Shown here piece after piece: positions 32,998-42,484 of a DNA stretch of 64,000 nt. The DNA lies in the NCBI GenBank assembly GCA_964246015.1, contig CAXTPG010000004.1, positions 27,185 to 91,184 of the forward strand, read 5' to 3'. This stretch comes from JBBROS01 sp964246015. Lineage in GTDB: Bacteria > Pseudomonadota > Alphaproteobacteria > Acetobacterales > Acetobacteraceae. The notes beneath the pieces were generated by a model. That model was not told the origin of the DNA. It saw only the letters and a list, made by a program, of their open reading frames with translations, and made no database searches. The position numbers were made by a program, and so were the translations under genes. Numbering within the stretch: the stretch's first letter is position 1; each line of letters opens with the position of its first letter.

Positions 32998-33912
32998 ATG
33001 TTCGGGCTCGGAATCCTGGCACTCCTGGCTGGCGGGCTGCTGGCTGCCCTGTGGTATCGCGGACCCGGCGATCCCGCCGCGTCCCCGGCCGCGAAGATGG
33101 CGAGCGTGTCGGTCCTGAAAGCCAGCCACCCCCTGCCGGCCGGCATGGTGTTGCGCCCTGCCGACGTCGCCTGGACGCTGGTGCCGGAAGCCGACGTGGC
33201 GGCGGCGGACATCCGCAGGACCCCCGCCACCGAGACGGCCCTGATCGGCGCCGTGACGCGCCGCGCCTTCCAGGCGGGCGAATCCTTGAGCCTCCTGGCC
33301 CTCGTGAAATCCGGCGATCCCGAGTTCCTCGCCGCCGCCCTGCGGCCCGGCTACCGCGCCGTCTCGATCGAAGTCGACGCCACGCAGAGCACGTCGGGCC
33401 TGCTGTTGCCCGGCGACGACGTCGATATCGTCCTGACGCAGAACTTTTCCACGCAAGGGACGGACCAGGGTCACAAGGCCCTGGGCGAAACCGTGCTGCA
33501 CGGCCTGCGCGTCATCGCCATCGACCAGACCGTGGCGGCCGCCGGGGAGCAGCCCGCGGGAACGCCCGCCGCCGCCCCGCATCTGCCGAAGAACGTCACC
33601 CTGGAAGTGACGCAGCGCCAGGCGACGATGCTGCTGGTGGCGCAGCAGCTCGGCAAGCTCGCCTTGACGTTGCGGGGCGACCTGGATCCGGACAGCGCGC
33701 CCCCCGTCGTGTGGACGCCGCCCTCGCCGACCTGGGCCTCGGACGTCTCGCCCGCCCTGCGCCCCCCGCCCGCCGCACCGACCGCCCCGCCGCCCCAATC
33801 GGACCCGACCACGGGCCCCCGCACCGGACAGCGCGGCACGATCGACGTGATCCGCGGCGAGAAGGTCGAACGCCTCTGCCTCACCAGTGGCAACCTGGTC
33901 CCCTGTCAATGA
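32998..33912 (+). CDS. cpaB: Flp pilus assembly protein CpaB/RcpC
   Basis: 304 residues: N-terminal membrane anchor (FGLGILALLAGGLLAALWY), then a SAF/beta-clip domain (SVSVLKASHPLPAGMVLRPADVAWTLVPEADV) and the RcpC region (GYRAVSIEVDATQSTSGLLLPGDDVDIVLTQNF). CpaB sits in the periplasm and gates or stabilises the secretin. The proline-rich C-terminal tail (RPPPAAPTAPPPQSD) is a low-complexity linker. The cpaC gene begins on its last codons (4 bp overlap). Confidence 0.93.
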   Translation: MFGLGILALLAGGLLAALWYRGPGDPAASPAAKMASVSVLKASHPLPAGMVLRPADVAWTLVPEADVAAADIRRTPATETALIGAVTRRAFQAGESLSLLALVKSGDPEFLAAALRPGYRAVSIEVDATQSTSGLLLPGDDVDIVLTQNFSTQGTDQGHKALGETVLHGLRVIAIDQTVAAAGEQPAGTPAAAPHLPKNVTLEVTQRQATMLLVAQQLGKLALTLRGDLDPDSAPPVVWTPPSPTWASDVSPALRPPPAAPTAPPPQSDPTTGPRTGQRGTIDVIRGEKVERLCLTSGNLVPCQ

Positions 33913-35360
33913 GGACGCCCATGCGGCCCGCACCCGGTGCTTCGCCCGCGGCCAGCCTGCGGCGCGGCGTCCTGCTTCTTGCCCTGGCCGCAGCGCCGGG
34001 CGCCACCGCGGCGCAGGAACCGGCGCCCCCGCCGAAGCCGGCCGCGGCGTCCCTCCGGCAAAGCGCGTCGCTCACCATCGAGGCCGACAAGGCGCAGCTG
34101 ATCCAACTGCCCGGCGCCGCCAAGACCGTGTTCGTCGCCAACCCCGAAATCGCCGACGTCCAGGTGCCGACGCCCGCAAGCTTCCTGGTCTACGGCAAGA
34201 AGCCGGGCACGACGACGGTGTTCGCCATCACCGAAAGCGGCGAGACCATCGGCTATACCGTGCGGGTGACGCGCCCCGTCGCCGACGTCGCCGCGGCCGT
34301 GCGCGGCGCGGCGCCCGACAGCCGGCTGCGCGTGACCGCCGCACCGGGCGGCATCACGATCTCCGGTTCGGTCGGGTCCCCGCGGGAGGCGCAGCAGGTC
34401 AAGGCCGCGGCGCGGCTGTTCCTGGGCGACAAGGACGTCATCAACTTCGATATCGGCGTGACGGCGGCGACCCAGGTGACGCTGAAGGTGCGCGTGGCCG
34501 AGGTCTCCCGCAACATCGACAAGCAGCTTGGGGTCAACTGGAGCCAGTTGTTCAGCAGCGGCTCGCTGGCCGTCGGCCTCCTCACCGGCCGTACCGCCGT
34601 CTCCACCTTCGGCAATTTCATCTCCGCGGGCTCGCCGACCACCTATGGCTCCGTGGGCGTCGGCTACCGCAGCCGCGACTTCAATGCCTCCGCCGTCATC
34701 GACGCGCTGGACCAGGACGGGCTCGCGACCATACTGGCCGAGCCGACCCTGACCGCCATTTCCGGCGAGACGGCCAACTTCCTGGCGGGCGGCGAGTACC
34801 CCATCCCGGTCCCGCAGGGCAACCAGACCGTGACCATCGACTACAAGCGCTATGGCGTCAGCGTCGACTTCACGCCGACGGTGCTGGATGGCAACCGCAT
34901 CAACATCAAGGTCCGTCCGGAAGTCAGCGAGCTGACCAGCACCGGCCAGCTCGTGCTGAACAACGTCGCGGTCCCGGCCCTCACGGTGCGCCGGGTCGAG
35001 ACGACGGTGGAACTGGGGAGCGGCCAGAGCTTCGCCATCGCCGGGCTGTTCCAGAACAACGCGCAGAGCCAGATCCAGCAACTGCCTTTGCTGGCGAACC
35101 TGCCGATCCTGGGCGCCCTGTTCCGCTCGACGCGGTACCAGCGCAACGAGACCGAGCTGGTCATCATCGTCACGCCCTACATCGTCCGTCCGGTGTCGCA
35201 GCCCAACGCCCTGCAGGTGCCCACCGACGGCCTCCGGTTCTCGAGCGACATCGAGCGGATCCTGAAGGGCCGCCTGACCGCCGCGCCCGCATCGGTCCGG
35301 GCCGCCATGGGCGGGGCGTCGCCACGCCTGCAGGGCTCGGCGGGGTTCATGATGGAATGA
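33909..35360 (+). CDS. cpaC: Type II/III secretion-like secretin CpaC/RcpA
   Basis: 483 residues. The N-terminal signal RRGVLLLALAAAPGATAAQ is followed by the pilus-secretin N-domain (KTVFVANPEIADVQVPTPASFLVYGKKPGTTTV), a BON-like segment and the secretin domain (AEPTLTAISGETANFLAGGEYPIPV and VPALTVRRVETTVELGSGQSFAIAGLFQ). It forms the outer-membrane pore for the Flp pilus. The start at 33909 (MRTPMRP) overlaps cpaB. Confidence 0.94.
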   Translation: MRTPMRPAPGASPAASLRRGVLLLALAAAPGATAAQEPAPPPKPAAASLRQSASLTIEADKAQLIQLPGAAKTVFVANPEIADVQVPTPASFLVYGKKPGTTTVFAITESGETIGYTVRVTRPVADVAAAVRGAAPDSRLRVTAAPGGITISGSVGSPREAQQVKAAARLFLGDKDVINFDIGVTAATQVTLKVRVAEVSRNIDKQLGVNWSQLFSSGSLAVGLLTGRTAVSTFGNFISAGSPTTYGSVGVGYRSRDFNASAVIDALDQDGLATILAEPTLTAISGETANFLAGGEYPIPVPQGNQTVTIDYKRYGVSVDFTPTVLDGNRINIKVRPEVSELTSTGQLVLNNVAVPALTVRRVETTVELGSGQSFAIAGLFQNNAQSQIQQLPLLANLPILGALFRSTRYQRNETELVIIVTPYIVRPVSQPNALQVPTDGLRFSSDIERILKGRLTAAPASVRAAMGGASPRLQGSAGFMME

Positions 35361-35722
35361 GGACGCTCCCCACTCTCGGCCTGGCCGTGGCCCTGGCCCT
35401 CGGCGGCTGCGCGGCCGAGCTTCCGGCGTTGCCGTACCCCAGCGGTGAGAGCCGCTGCCCGCCGCTGGTGCTGCCGCCCAGCGGGTTCGGCGGCAACGAC
35501 CCCTCGCCCGTCCTGGGCTGCATCAGCGAGCGCAACCTGCGGGCCATGGTGGCGGATCCCGCGGACCTGCGCCGGGGCCGGCCGCTGGGACCGGCGAACG
35601 GCGAACGGGAGACCCGCGCGGTCCAGGCCTACGAGCAGGGCAGGATCAGGCCCGCGGCGGGTGCCGGCGCCTTGACCCCGCAGGTCACCATGCCCGGCGC
35701 GGGCGCAGGCCCGGCGCCGTGA
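35357..35722 (+). CDS. cpaD: Short CpaD-like pilus lipoprotein
   Basis: 121 residues. Signal peptide with lipobox (LAVALALGGCAAE), then GCISERNLRAMVADPADLRRGRPLGPANGERETRAV, which matches the C-terminal conserved block of CpaD lipoproteins (C..NRNLAAMVADPADL). It is clearly shorter than usual CpaD (about 200 residues): the N-terminal domain is missing. The gene is coupled to cpaC (ATGA) and to cpaE (TGATG). Confidence 0.8.
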   Translation: MRTLPTLGLAVALALGGCAAELPALPYPSGESRCPPLVLPPSGFGGNDPSPVLGCISERNLRAMVADPADLRRGRPLGPANGERETRAVQAYEQGRIRPAAGAGALTPQVTMPGAGAGPAP

Positions 35723-36921
35723 TGGACGCCCTGCCGGCCGTCGCCGACCCGGCGGTCGCGCTGCCCGCAACCATCAGCGCCATGGTCTTCGTGCGCGACC
35801 GCGATTCCGAAGGCGTCATCCGCCAATGCCTGATCGACCTCGCGGTCGCGCAGGTCGAGTACAAGAACGGCGGCGTGAACGACGCCATCGCCGCCTTGGC
35901 GACGCGCCCGTCGCCCCGGCTGCTGATCGTCGACGTGAACGGGGTCGACGATCCCGTCGCCCGCATCCACGAACTCGCCAACGTCTGCGACCCCACGACC
36001 GGCGTCGTGGTGATCGGTTCCGCCAACGACATCACGCTCTATCGCGAGCTGAGGGCGGCCGGGGTCGTCGAATACTACTACACCCCCCTGATCCGCGGCC
36101 TCGTCCTGCAAAGTTGCAACGCCATCATCACCGGCAGCACCGCCCCGGTTGCGGCACGGACCGGCAAGCTGGTCTTCGTGATCGGGGTCCGCGGCGGCGC
36201 CGGCGCAACCACCATCGCGGCCGCAACGGCCTGGCACATGGCGGAGGTGAACAAGCGCCGCGCCTGCCTGCTGGATCTCGACCTGCAGTTCGGCGACGCG
36301 GCGCTTCAGTTGAACGCAAGCCCCAGCCACGCCCTGCGCGAGGCGCTGGACCATCCGGAGCGCGTCGACGAGCTGTTCCTCGACCGCGGCGTCGCCCGCG
36401 CCGGAGAACGGCTGGGCGTGATGGCGGCGCTGGAACCGTTGAACGAGGCTCTGGCCCCGGACGAGGCCGCGGTGCAGTCGCTGCTGGAGCGTCTGATGCG
36501 GCACAACCGCTACGTGTTCGTCGAAATCCCGATCACGTCGGCCCCCCGCCTGCTGCGCGTGCTGCATCTGCCCGGCACCATCCTGCTGGTCAGCAGCGGC
36601 AGCCTGGTCAGCGCCCGCGACGTGCCGCGCCTGCGTGAGAAGCTGGGCGCGAACAGCGCCGAACGGACGACGATCCATATCCTCAACAAGGGCGGCGCGG
36701 CCGAAAGCCTGCCCGACGCGGAGTTCATCCGCGCGTCCGGATCGACGCCCGACATCATCCTGCCGTACGCGCGGGAGATCGCGATCGCATCCCGCCTCGG
36801 CATAAAGGGTCTGCAGGCGTGCGCCGCCTTGCAGCGCGGCTTGACCCCATTGTTCCAGCAGCTCTCGGGCGAGGAGCCCGCGGTCGCGGCGAAGTGGTCG
36901 TTGAAGCAGTGGTTCGGCTGA
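35722..36921 (+). CDS. cpaE: Pilus assembly ATPase-like CpaE/TadZ
   Basis: 399 residues: an N-terminal receiver-like domain (about 20-135) and a C-terminal MinD/ParA-type domain. The deviant Walker A reads VIGVRGGAGATTIAAATAWHMA, with the usual Lys replaced as in other CpaE/TadZ proteins; LLDLDLQFGDAALQL is the switch I/Walker region. TadZ positions the Tad machinery at the pole or membrane. The ATG at 35722 overlaps the cpaD stop; a GTG at 35719 is also possible. Confidence 0.92.
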   Translation: MDALPAVADPAVALPATISAMVFVRDRDSEGVIRQCLIDLAVAQVEYKNGGVNDAIAALATRPSPRLLIVDVNGVDDPVARIHELANVCDPTTGVVVIGSANDITLYRELRAAGVVEYYYTPLIRGLVLQSCNAIITGSTAPVAARTGKLVFVIGVRGGAGATTIAAATAWHMAEVNKRRACLLDLDLQFGDAALQLNASPSHALREALDHPERVDELFLDRGVARAGERLGVMAALEPLNEALAPDEAAVQSLLERLMRHNRYVFVEIPITSAPRLLRVLHLPGTILLVSSGSLVSARDVPRLREKLGANSAERTTIHILNKGGAAESLPDAEFIRASGSTPDIILPYAREIAIASRLGIKGLQACAALQRGLTPLFQQLSGEEPAVAAKWSLKQWFG

Positions 36922-38327
36922 TGAGCGGGTTCGGCAAACGCGCGAGCGCCGCCCCCCCGGCCGCCCCGGCCCCGTCGTCGAAGCCCGTGACCCGGGCCGG
37001 CGCGACGGGGGGGCCGGCAGGACACGCCGCCCCCGAGCACTCGGCGCCCAACGAGACGTCGAAGGCCATCGACCTGATCCGCGACGAGGTCCTGCAGCGG
37101 ATCGAACCGGCCGTCGCCGTGCGGATGGTGAAGACGGACCTCACCGCCCGGGTCAGCGTGCTCGTCGCCGACATCGCGTCGGAGCAGCGCCTCCTGCTGA
37201 ACCGGCAGGAGCAGCACGACCTCGGCCGCGAGATCGTCGACGACATGATCGGCCTGGGGCCGCTCGAGCCGTTGCTGCAGGACGACACCATCTCCGACAT
37301 CCTGATCAACGGCGCGCACATGATCTATGTCGAGCGGCGCGGCAAGCTGCAGTTGACCGACCTGCAATTCCGCAACGACGCCCATGTCATGCATGTCGCC
37401 CAGCGCATCGCCTCGTCCGTCGGCCGCCGGATCGACGAGTCGAGCCCCATGCTCGATGCCCGGCTGAAGGACGGCAGCCGGGTGAACGTCGTCATCCCGC
37501 CGTTGAGCCTGCGCGGGCCCTGCATCTCGATCCGGAAGTTCTCGAAGATCGCCATGGACTTCTCCAAGCTGGTGACGTTCGGCACCGTCTCGCCCAGCCT
37601 GAGCCGGGTGCTCGAGATCGCCGCGCGCTGCCGGCTGAACATCGTCATCTCCGGGGGAACGGGCTCCGGCAAGACGACCTTGCTGAACGTGCTGTCCAGC
37701 ACGATCGAACACACCGACCGGATCATCACGATCGAGGACACGGCGGAGCTGCAGCTGCAGCAGCGGCATGTCGTCCAGCTCGAGAGCCGGCCGGCGAACC
37801 TCGAACGGCAGGGGGAGATCACGCAGCGCGACCTGATGCGCAACGCCCTGCGGATGCGGCCCGACCGCATCATCGTCGGCGAGGTTCGCGGCTCCGAATG
37901 CTTCGACATGATGCAGGCCATGAACACCGGGCACGACGGATCCATGTCCACCATCCACGCCAATTCGGGCCGCGACGCCCTGGCCCGCATGGAGGACATG
38001 ATCCTGATGGCCAACGTCAACCTGCCCATGCAGGCCGTGCGGTCGCAGATGGCGAGCGCGATCGACCTCATCGTGCAGACTGCGCGCATGCGCGACGGCG
38101 TGCGCCGGGTCACCGAAGTGGTCGAGGTGGTCGGCCTGGAAGGCGAGATGATCTCGCTCTCGACCTTGTTCTCGTACGAGTTCGAGGGCGAGAACGCCGA
38201 CGGGACGTTACGCGGCAGCTTCGTGTCCAACCAGTTGCAGCCGCGCTTCATGCCCCGGCTCAACTATTTCGGCCTCGGCACCGCGTTCATGGCGGCGCTG
38301 GCCCCGCCGGTCGCGGAACCCGCATGA
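36921..38327 (+). CDS. cpaF: Tad secretion ATPase CpaF/TadA
   Basis: 468 residues, hexameric ATPase that drives pilus extension and retraction. The P-loop SGGTGSGKTTLLNVLS is at about residues 244-259, followed by ITIEDTAELQL (Walker B-like/Asp box), LMRNALRMRPDRIIVGEVRG and HDGSMSTIHANS (His box). The N-terminal 45 residues are low complexity (APPAAPAPSSKP). It starts on the last base of the cpaE stop. Confidence 0.96.
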   Translation: MSGFGKRASAAPPAAPAPSSKPVTRAGATGGPAGHAAPEHSAPNETSKAIDLIRDEVLQRIEPAVAVRMVKTDLTARVSVLVADIASEQRLLLNRQEQHDLGREIVDDMIGLGPLEPLLQDDTISDILINGAHMIYVERRGKLQLTDLQFRNDAHVMHVAQRIASSVGRRIDESSPMLDARLKDGSRVNVVIPPLSLRGPCISIRKFSKIAMDFSKLVTFGTVSPSLSRVLEIAARCRLNIVISGGTGSGKTTLLNVLSSTIEHTDRIITIEDTAELQLQQRHVVQLESRPANLERQGEITQRDLMRNALRMRPDRIIVGEVRGSECFDMMQAMNTGHDGSMSTIHANSGRDALARMEDMILMANVNLPMQAVRSQMASAIDLIVQTARMRDGVRRVTEVVEVVGLEGEMISLSTLFSYEFEGENADGTLRGSFVSNQLQPRFMPRLNYFGLGTAFMAALAPPVAEPA

Positions 38328-39292
38328 ACCTCCTGCTTCCCGGCATGCTCGTCCTGGGCGTGCTGGTCATCTTCGCGCTGGGGCTGACGGCGACGCTGAT
38401 CGACACCCGCCGCAGACGCCGCAGCCTGGAAAGCTACGTCGACCTCGTCGCGGGCCCGAAGAAGGGCGGCAAGGCCCGCAAGGCCGGCGATGCCGCGGCC
38501 GGCGGCTGGCGCGGCGCGCTCGGCGGCTGGCTTCGTCCGATCTGCGCGGCCGGGCTGTCGCGGAACTGGGGCATGCAGGCCGATGGGTTGACCCTGATCC
38601 TGACCGCGGCGGCCGGGGGCGGCGCCGCCTGGATCATGCTGCATACCGGCCTGCAACTCTCCAGATGGATCAGCTTCGCAGGCGTGGCCGTCCTGGCGTT
38701 CGCGCTGCCCCGCGCGCTGCTGAAGCACCAGCAGAGCAAGGCCGACGATGCCTTCACCGAGCTGTTTCCGGAAACCATCGACATGGTGATCCGCATGCTG
38801 CGGGCCGGCTTGCCGATCACCACGGCGGTGCGGTCCGTCGGCAACGAGGCCGCGCAGCCGGTCGCCGCCGTGTTCACCGCCCTCGCGGACCGCATGGCGA
38901 TCGGCATCGCCTTCGAGGACGCGCTGATCACGGCGGCCGAGCGCGTCGGCCTGGCGGATTTCAGGTTCTTCGCGGTGTCCATCTCGTTGCAGCGGGCCAC
39001 GGGCGGCAATCTCGCGGCAACGCTGGACATCCTGTCGGACCTGATGCGCAAGCGCCGGGCGATGCGGCTGAAGGCGAAGGCCACGACCGGGGAGGTCCGC
39101 ATGTCGGCCTATGTGCTGGGGGCGATCCCGTTCTTCATCATCGGCGCCATGCTCGTCATGTCGCCGGACTACCTCCGCCCGCTGATCGTCGATCCGCGGG
39201 GCAAGGTCATCATCGCGATGGCCGTGGGCAGCCTCGTCGTCGGGTTCGCCATCATCCGGCAGATGATGCGCAGCGTGACCCATGCGATCTGA
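38324..39292 (+). CDS. tadB: Tad inner-membrane platform protein TadB
   Basis: 322 residues. T2SSF domain with DDAFTELFPETIDMVIRMLRAGLPITTAVRSVGNEA and the GNLAATLDILSDLMRKRRAMRLKAKATTGEVRMSAYVLG segment typical of TadB, plus a membrane helix at each end. TadB and TadC form the inner-membrane base of the pilus. It overlaps cpaF by 4 bp. Confidence 0.94.
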   Translation: MNLLLPGMLVLGVLVIFALGLTATLIDTRRRRRSLESYVDLVAGPKKGGKARKAGDAAAGGWRGALGGWLRPICAAGLSRNWGMQADGLTLILTAAAGGGAAWIMLHTGLQLSRWISFAGVAVLAFALPRALLKHQQSKADDAFTELFPETIDMVIRMLRAGLPITTAVRSVGNEAAQPVAAVFTALADRMAIGIAFEDALITAAERVGLADFRFFAVSISLQRATGGNLAATLDILSDLMRKRRAMRLKAKATTGEVRMSAYVLGAIPFFIIGAMLVMSPDYLRPLIVDPRGKVIIAMAVGSLVVGFAIIRQMMRSVTHAI

Positions 39293-39319
39293 GCCGCGCC
39301 CGGCCGCCCCGGCGGCCCC

Positions 39320-40246
39320 GTGACCCTTCCCGACACATGGACGTCGGCCGCCGTCGCGTTGCTGGGCAGCGCCATGGTCCTGAGCCTCGGGGGGCTGGGC
39401 ATGATGCTCTACAGCGCCCGGATGACGAAAGAGGCCGTGTCCCGCCGGGTCGATCTGGTGACAGGCCAGCACGCGGCCGCGCCGCGCAAGGCCCCGCTCG
39501 CGTCGACGTTGATCCGCACCGGCCATCCCGGCGCCGACGACGCCGGCCCCCGCATCCTGGAAGCGGGGCTGAAGCGGCTGGGCGTGCCGGCCGCATTGGC
39601 GATCCACGGCCTGGTCGGCGTGCGCCTGGTCATGATCGCGCTCATGGCGACTTGCGGCTATGCCGCCGCGCGGCACTGGGCGCCCGGCCCGCCCATGCTG
39701 CCGCCGCTGGCGGCCGCGGGCCTCGGGATCGCCGGGTGGTTCCTGCCCGCCATGGCGCTCGGCCGGCTCGTCTCGCGCCGGAAGAAGGCCGTCGTGGCGG
39801 GCCTGCCGGATGCGCTGGAACTGCTGGTGATCTGCGTCGAGGCGGGGCTCTCGTTCGAGGACGGGATCGACCGCATCGCCGGCCTGCTCGCGGAATCGCA
39901 GCCCGCCTTGGCCGGGGAGCTCGCGCTCACGGCCGCCGACCTGAAGATCCTGCCGAGCCGCGAGCAGGCGCTGGCCAATCTGGGGGACCGCGTCGACACG
40001 CCCAGCGTCCGCTCCATCGTCACGACCCTGTCGCAGACCCTGCGCTACGGCACGCCGCTCGCCCAGGCGCTGCGCGTCGTCGCCAACCAGCTGCGGAACG
40101 ATACGCTGCTCCACCTCGAAGAGCGGGCGAACCAGTTGCCGACGCTCATGACCATTCCCATGATGCTGTTCATCATGCCGACCATCTTCATGATCGTCGG
40201 TGGCCCCGCCGTCCTGCGCGTGATCGACGTCCTGCAGAAGCGCTGA
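39320..40246 (+). CDS. tadC: Tad inner-membrane platform protein TadC
   Basis: 308 residues with a GTG start. The T2SSF domain contains VVAGLPDALELLVICVEAGLSFEDGIDRIA and TPSVRSIVTTLSQTLRYGTPLAQALRVVANQLRNDTLL, ending with two helices (TIPMMLFIMPTIFMIVGG). It pairs with TadB and closes the plus-strand Tad operon; the minus-strand minor pilin genes face it 15 bp away. Confidence 0.94.
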   Translation: MTLPDTWTSAAVALLGSAMVLSLGGLGMMLYSARMTKEAVSRRVDLVTGQHAAAPRKAPLASTLIRTGHPGADDAGPRILEAGLKRLGVPAALAIHGLVGVRLVMIALMATCGYAAARHWAPGPPMLPPLAAAGLGIAGWFLPAMALGRLVSRRKKAVVAGLPDALELLVICVEAGLSFEDGIDRIAGLLAESQPALAGELALTAADLKILPSREQALANLGDRVDTPSVRSIVTTLSQTLRYGTPLAQALRVVANQLRNDTLLHLEERANQLPTLMTIPMMLFIMPTIFMIVGGPAVLRVIDVLQKR

Positions 40247-40261
40247 ACGCGCCCCGGCGGG

Positions 40262-40657
40262 CTACGCCGGGTTGCACGCCGCCGCGGTCAACAGCACCGA
40301 GTTGCCCGACCCGTACGGCGCGCTGCCATAGAACCACGGAATGACGAACTGGAACGTCAGCCGCCCCACGACCTGCGTCCCGCACGCCGCGGGCGAGACC
40401 GTGAACGCGGAGGCGGCAAGCCCCAGGCCCCAGGCCTGCCCGGCGCCATGGTTCTGGATGGCCAGCGCCGTGCCGCACAGCGACGCGTTGATCGCGGCGC
40501 AGCGCGCGGCCGAGGAGACCGAGCGCTCCAGCATGGCATGGCTCCACAGCAGGCGGCCGCAGTCCAGCACGCCCAGCGTGAACATCAGGAACGCCGGCAG
40601 CAGGATGGCGAACTCCACGGCCGTCGTCCCGCCTTCGCGGCTGCCGTCGCTCCCCAT
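40262..40657 (-). CDS. TadE-like minor pilin (1)
   Basis: 131 residues with the TadE N-terminus SREGGTTAVEFAILLPAFLMFTLGVLDCGRLLW: a short leader, Gly-Gly before the mature Thr-x-x-Val-Glu-Phe and a long hydrophobic helix. TadE/F pseudopilins are processed by the same peptidase as Flp. It lies 3 bp after a second TadE-like gene on the minus strand. Confidence 0.88.
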   Translation of the reverse strand: MGSDGSREGGTTAVEFAILLPAFLMFTLGVLDCGRLLWSHAMLERSVSSAARCAAINASLCGTALAIQNHGAGQAWGLGLAASAFTVSPAACGTQVVGRLTFQFVIPWFYGSAPYGSGNSVLLTAAACNPA

Positions 40658-40660
40658 GCC

Positions 40661-41125
40661 CTACTGGACCCTCACGATGGAGCTGGCGGTCAGCGTCGCG
40701 GGGATGGGCAGGTTGAGGAACGACATGATCGACTGGTGCGCCACCGCGGCGCTGACCCGCACGTAGCGGCCCGGCGCCGTCGTGTCGGGACAGGCCGTCG
40801 TGCAATCGGCATTCTGCGAAACCACCCCGGACAGGGCCGGGCAGCCGCAGAAGGCCACCGGCGCCGGGCTTGCGGTGATCCCCGCCGTGCTGGTGGCCGA
40901 AACGACAGCCGTCGCGATCGCGGCAAGGTCGTTGGGACCGTTCTTCGCGGTGTAGAGGATGCCGGCCTCGACGGCGGCCTCCACCTGCATCGCCTGGTTC
41001 GCGGCCAGCCCGATCTCGACCACGGCCGACAGCAGGATGAGCAGCATCGGCGCGATCAGCGCGAACTCGATCGCCGCGTTGCCGCCGCGGCGCCCGGCCA
41101 GCCCCGCAGGACGGGACGCCTTCAC
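40661..41125 (-). CDS. TadE-like minor pilin (2)
   Basis: 154 residues: GRRGGNAAIEFALIAPMLLILLSAVVEIGLAAN is the pseudopilin leader and helix, followed by a Cys-rich periplasmic region (FCGCPALSGVVSQNADCTTACPD). It starts at the stop of the TadG-like gene, so tadG-tadE-tadE is one minus-strand unit. Confidence 0.85.
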   Translation of the reverse strand: MKASRPAGLAGRRGGNAAIEFALIAPMLLILLSAVVEIGLAANQAMQVEAAVEAGILYTAKNGPNDLAAIATAVVSATSTAGITASPAPVAFCGCPALSGVVSQNADCTTACPDTTAPGRYVRVSAAVAHQSIMSFLNLPIPATLTASSIVRVQ

Positions 41126-42406
41126 CTATTCCACCAGCACGGTGGGGGAGGCGCCGATCACGCCCACCCCGGTCGTCGCGCAATGGCTGTTGAACGACGC
41201 GCCGCCCGCGAACTGGATGCGCCAGGCCACGAGTTGCGTGCAGGGGGACGAGGAACTCGTGCCGTTGGCGTAGACGACGGTCTGGGTGGGAAAATACAGC
41301 GCTCCGGTCAGCGTCACCGCCGACCCGCCCTGGAAGCTGCTGCTGCCGGTGGTCGGCGCGGCCGGGTTCTGCAAGAACACCAGCCCGGCCGTGGCCCCCG
41401 TGGTGGGCGCGCTGAGCGTGACCGTGGCGCCGTTGGCGATCGACGACGTGGCATAGTTGCCGCCGCTGCCGGTCAGGACGATGGTCACCCCCGTGCCGGT
41501 CAGCCGGGCGCCGCCCTGGATGCTGAAGCTGCCGCCGTTGATGATGTAGACGCCCGGGTTCATCGCGACCACCGCGCCGCCACCCATCGACAGCCCGTTG
41601 CAATAGACCCCGTCCGCACTCAGCGTCTGCGTCCCCGCGCTCCAGCCCAGGGCCAGCCCGTTGTACTTGCAGCCCACCGCGGCCGGGACCGCGACGGCGC
41701 TGTACGGGTCCGCCGTGGGCGGCTGCAGCGTCCGCACCGCGCTGGCGGAGTTGATCACGCCGCCGTTCGTCGTGCTGATCGAGCCGCTGACGGTGACGGA
41801 ACTGGCGTTCAGCACCGCCCCCCCTACGACGGACAGCGATGCGTTGCCGGTGGCGTTGACCCCCAGGCCGCAGGTGTTGAGGTAGATGTTCACCCCGTTG
41901 CTGATCGAGATGCCGCCCGCGGCGCTGCTGTCCAGCGCCAGCACGCAGTCGCTCGCGCTGTTGCCCTGGCTGGCCACCGCGCGCGCCGAGATGGTCCACG
42001 GTCCCGCATAGAACATCGAGGAGAGCGGCAGCGTCTGCGGCTGCGCGATCACGACCTCGACCGCCACCGCGTTCCCCGCGTAGCCGCCGGCCAGCGGGGG
42101 GTGGTTGATGGCGAGGCTCACCCCCGCGACGCCGGACTGGAACCCCGCGGTGGCCGCGACGGCGCGCGCCTCCAGCCTGTAGTCGGCCGGGCGGCCCGTC
42201 ATCAGCGCGGTGGCGCCGGCCAGCGCGGACGCGCTTGCGGCCGATTCCAGTTGGCGCTGCTTGAACAGCACGTAGACGCCTTCCGTCCCCAGCGCGGAAA
42301 AGCCCAGCAGCAGGGTGAAGCTGAAGGCGTACAGGATCGCCACGCTCCCGCGGCGCGACCGGTCCGGACCGGCAAGCGGCGCCCGCCGCCATTGGCGTGG
42401 ATCAAT
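41126..42406 (-). CDS. tadG: TadG-like pilus protein (start uncertain)
   Basis: About 426 residues from the first plausible codon. The anchor region RRGSVAILYAFSFTLLLGFSALGTEGVYVLFKQRQLESAASASALAGATALM is typical of TadG/TadE_TadG. The long remaining part is Gly/Ser/Thr-rich and repetitive, resembling a beta-helical surface domain. No ATG, GTG or TTG is available just before the anchor: the choices are a rare ATT at 42406, a GTG at 42541 or ATGs at 42652 or 42871. The longer versions run antisense to a small plus-strand gene, and the 42871 ATG follows the 11-bp shared motif. The C-terminus (VGVIGASPTVLVE) is intact. Confidence 0.72.
   Translation of the reverse strand: MDPRQWRRAPLAGPDRSRRGSVAILYAFSFTLLLGFSALGTEGVYVLFKQRQLESAASASALAGATALMTGRPADYRLEARAVAATAGFQSGVAGVSLAINHPPLAGGYAGNAVAVEVVIAQPQTLPLSSMFYAGPWTISARAVASQGNSASDCVLALDSSAAGGISISNGVNIYLNTCGLGVNATGNASLSVVGGAVLNASSVTVSGSISTTNGGVINSASAVRTLQPPTADPYSAVAVPAAVGCKYNGLALGWSAGTQTLSADGVYCNGLSMGGGAVVAMNPGVYIINGGSFSIQGGARLTGTGVTIVLTGSGGNYATSSIANGATVTLSAPTTGATAGLVFLQNPAAPTTGSSSFQGGSAVTLTGALYFPTQTVVYANGTSSSSPCTQLVAWRIQFAGGASFNSHCATTGVGVIGASPTVLVE
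42392..42405. promoter_or_regulatory. Imperfect FNR/FixK-like box
   Basis: TTGGC-GTGG-ATCAA carries one perfect half-site (ATCAA) and one degenerate half-site. It lies 80 bp upstream of the small Flp-like gene at 42485 and at the presumed start of tadG on the other strand. Together with the better box at 31944 it suggests control of both Tad transcription units by the nearby Crp/Fnr protein (inference). Confidence 0.35.
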
Positions 42407-42484
42407 GACAAGGCCGCGCCGCGATGGCCAAGGTCGGGGCGGAGGGGACCCGCACCGGGTCGCCGGACCGCAGGAGCTTGGACC

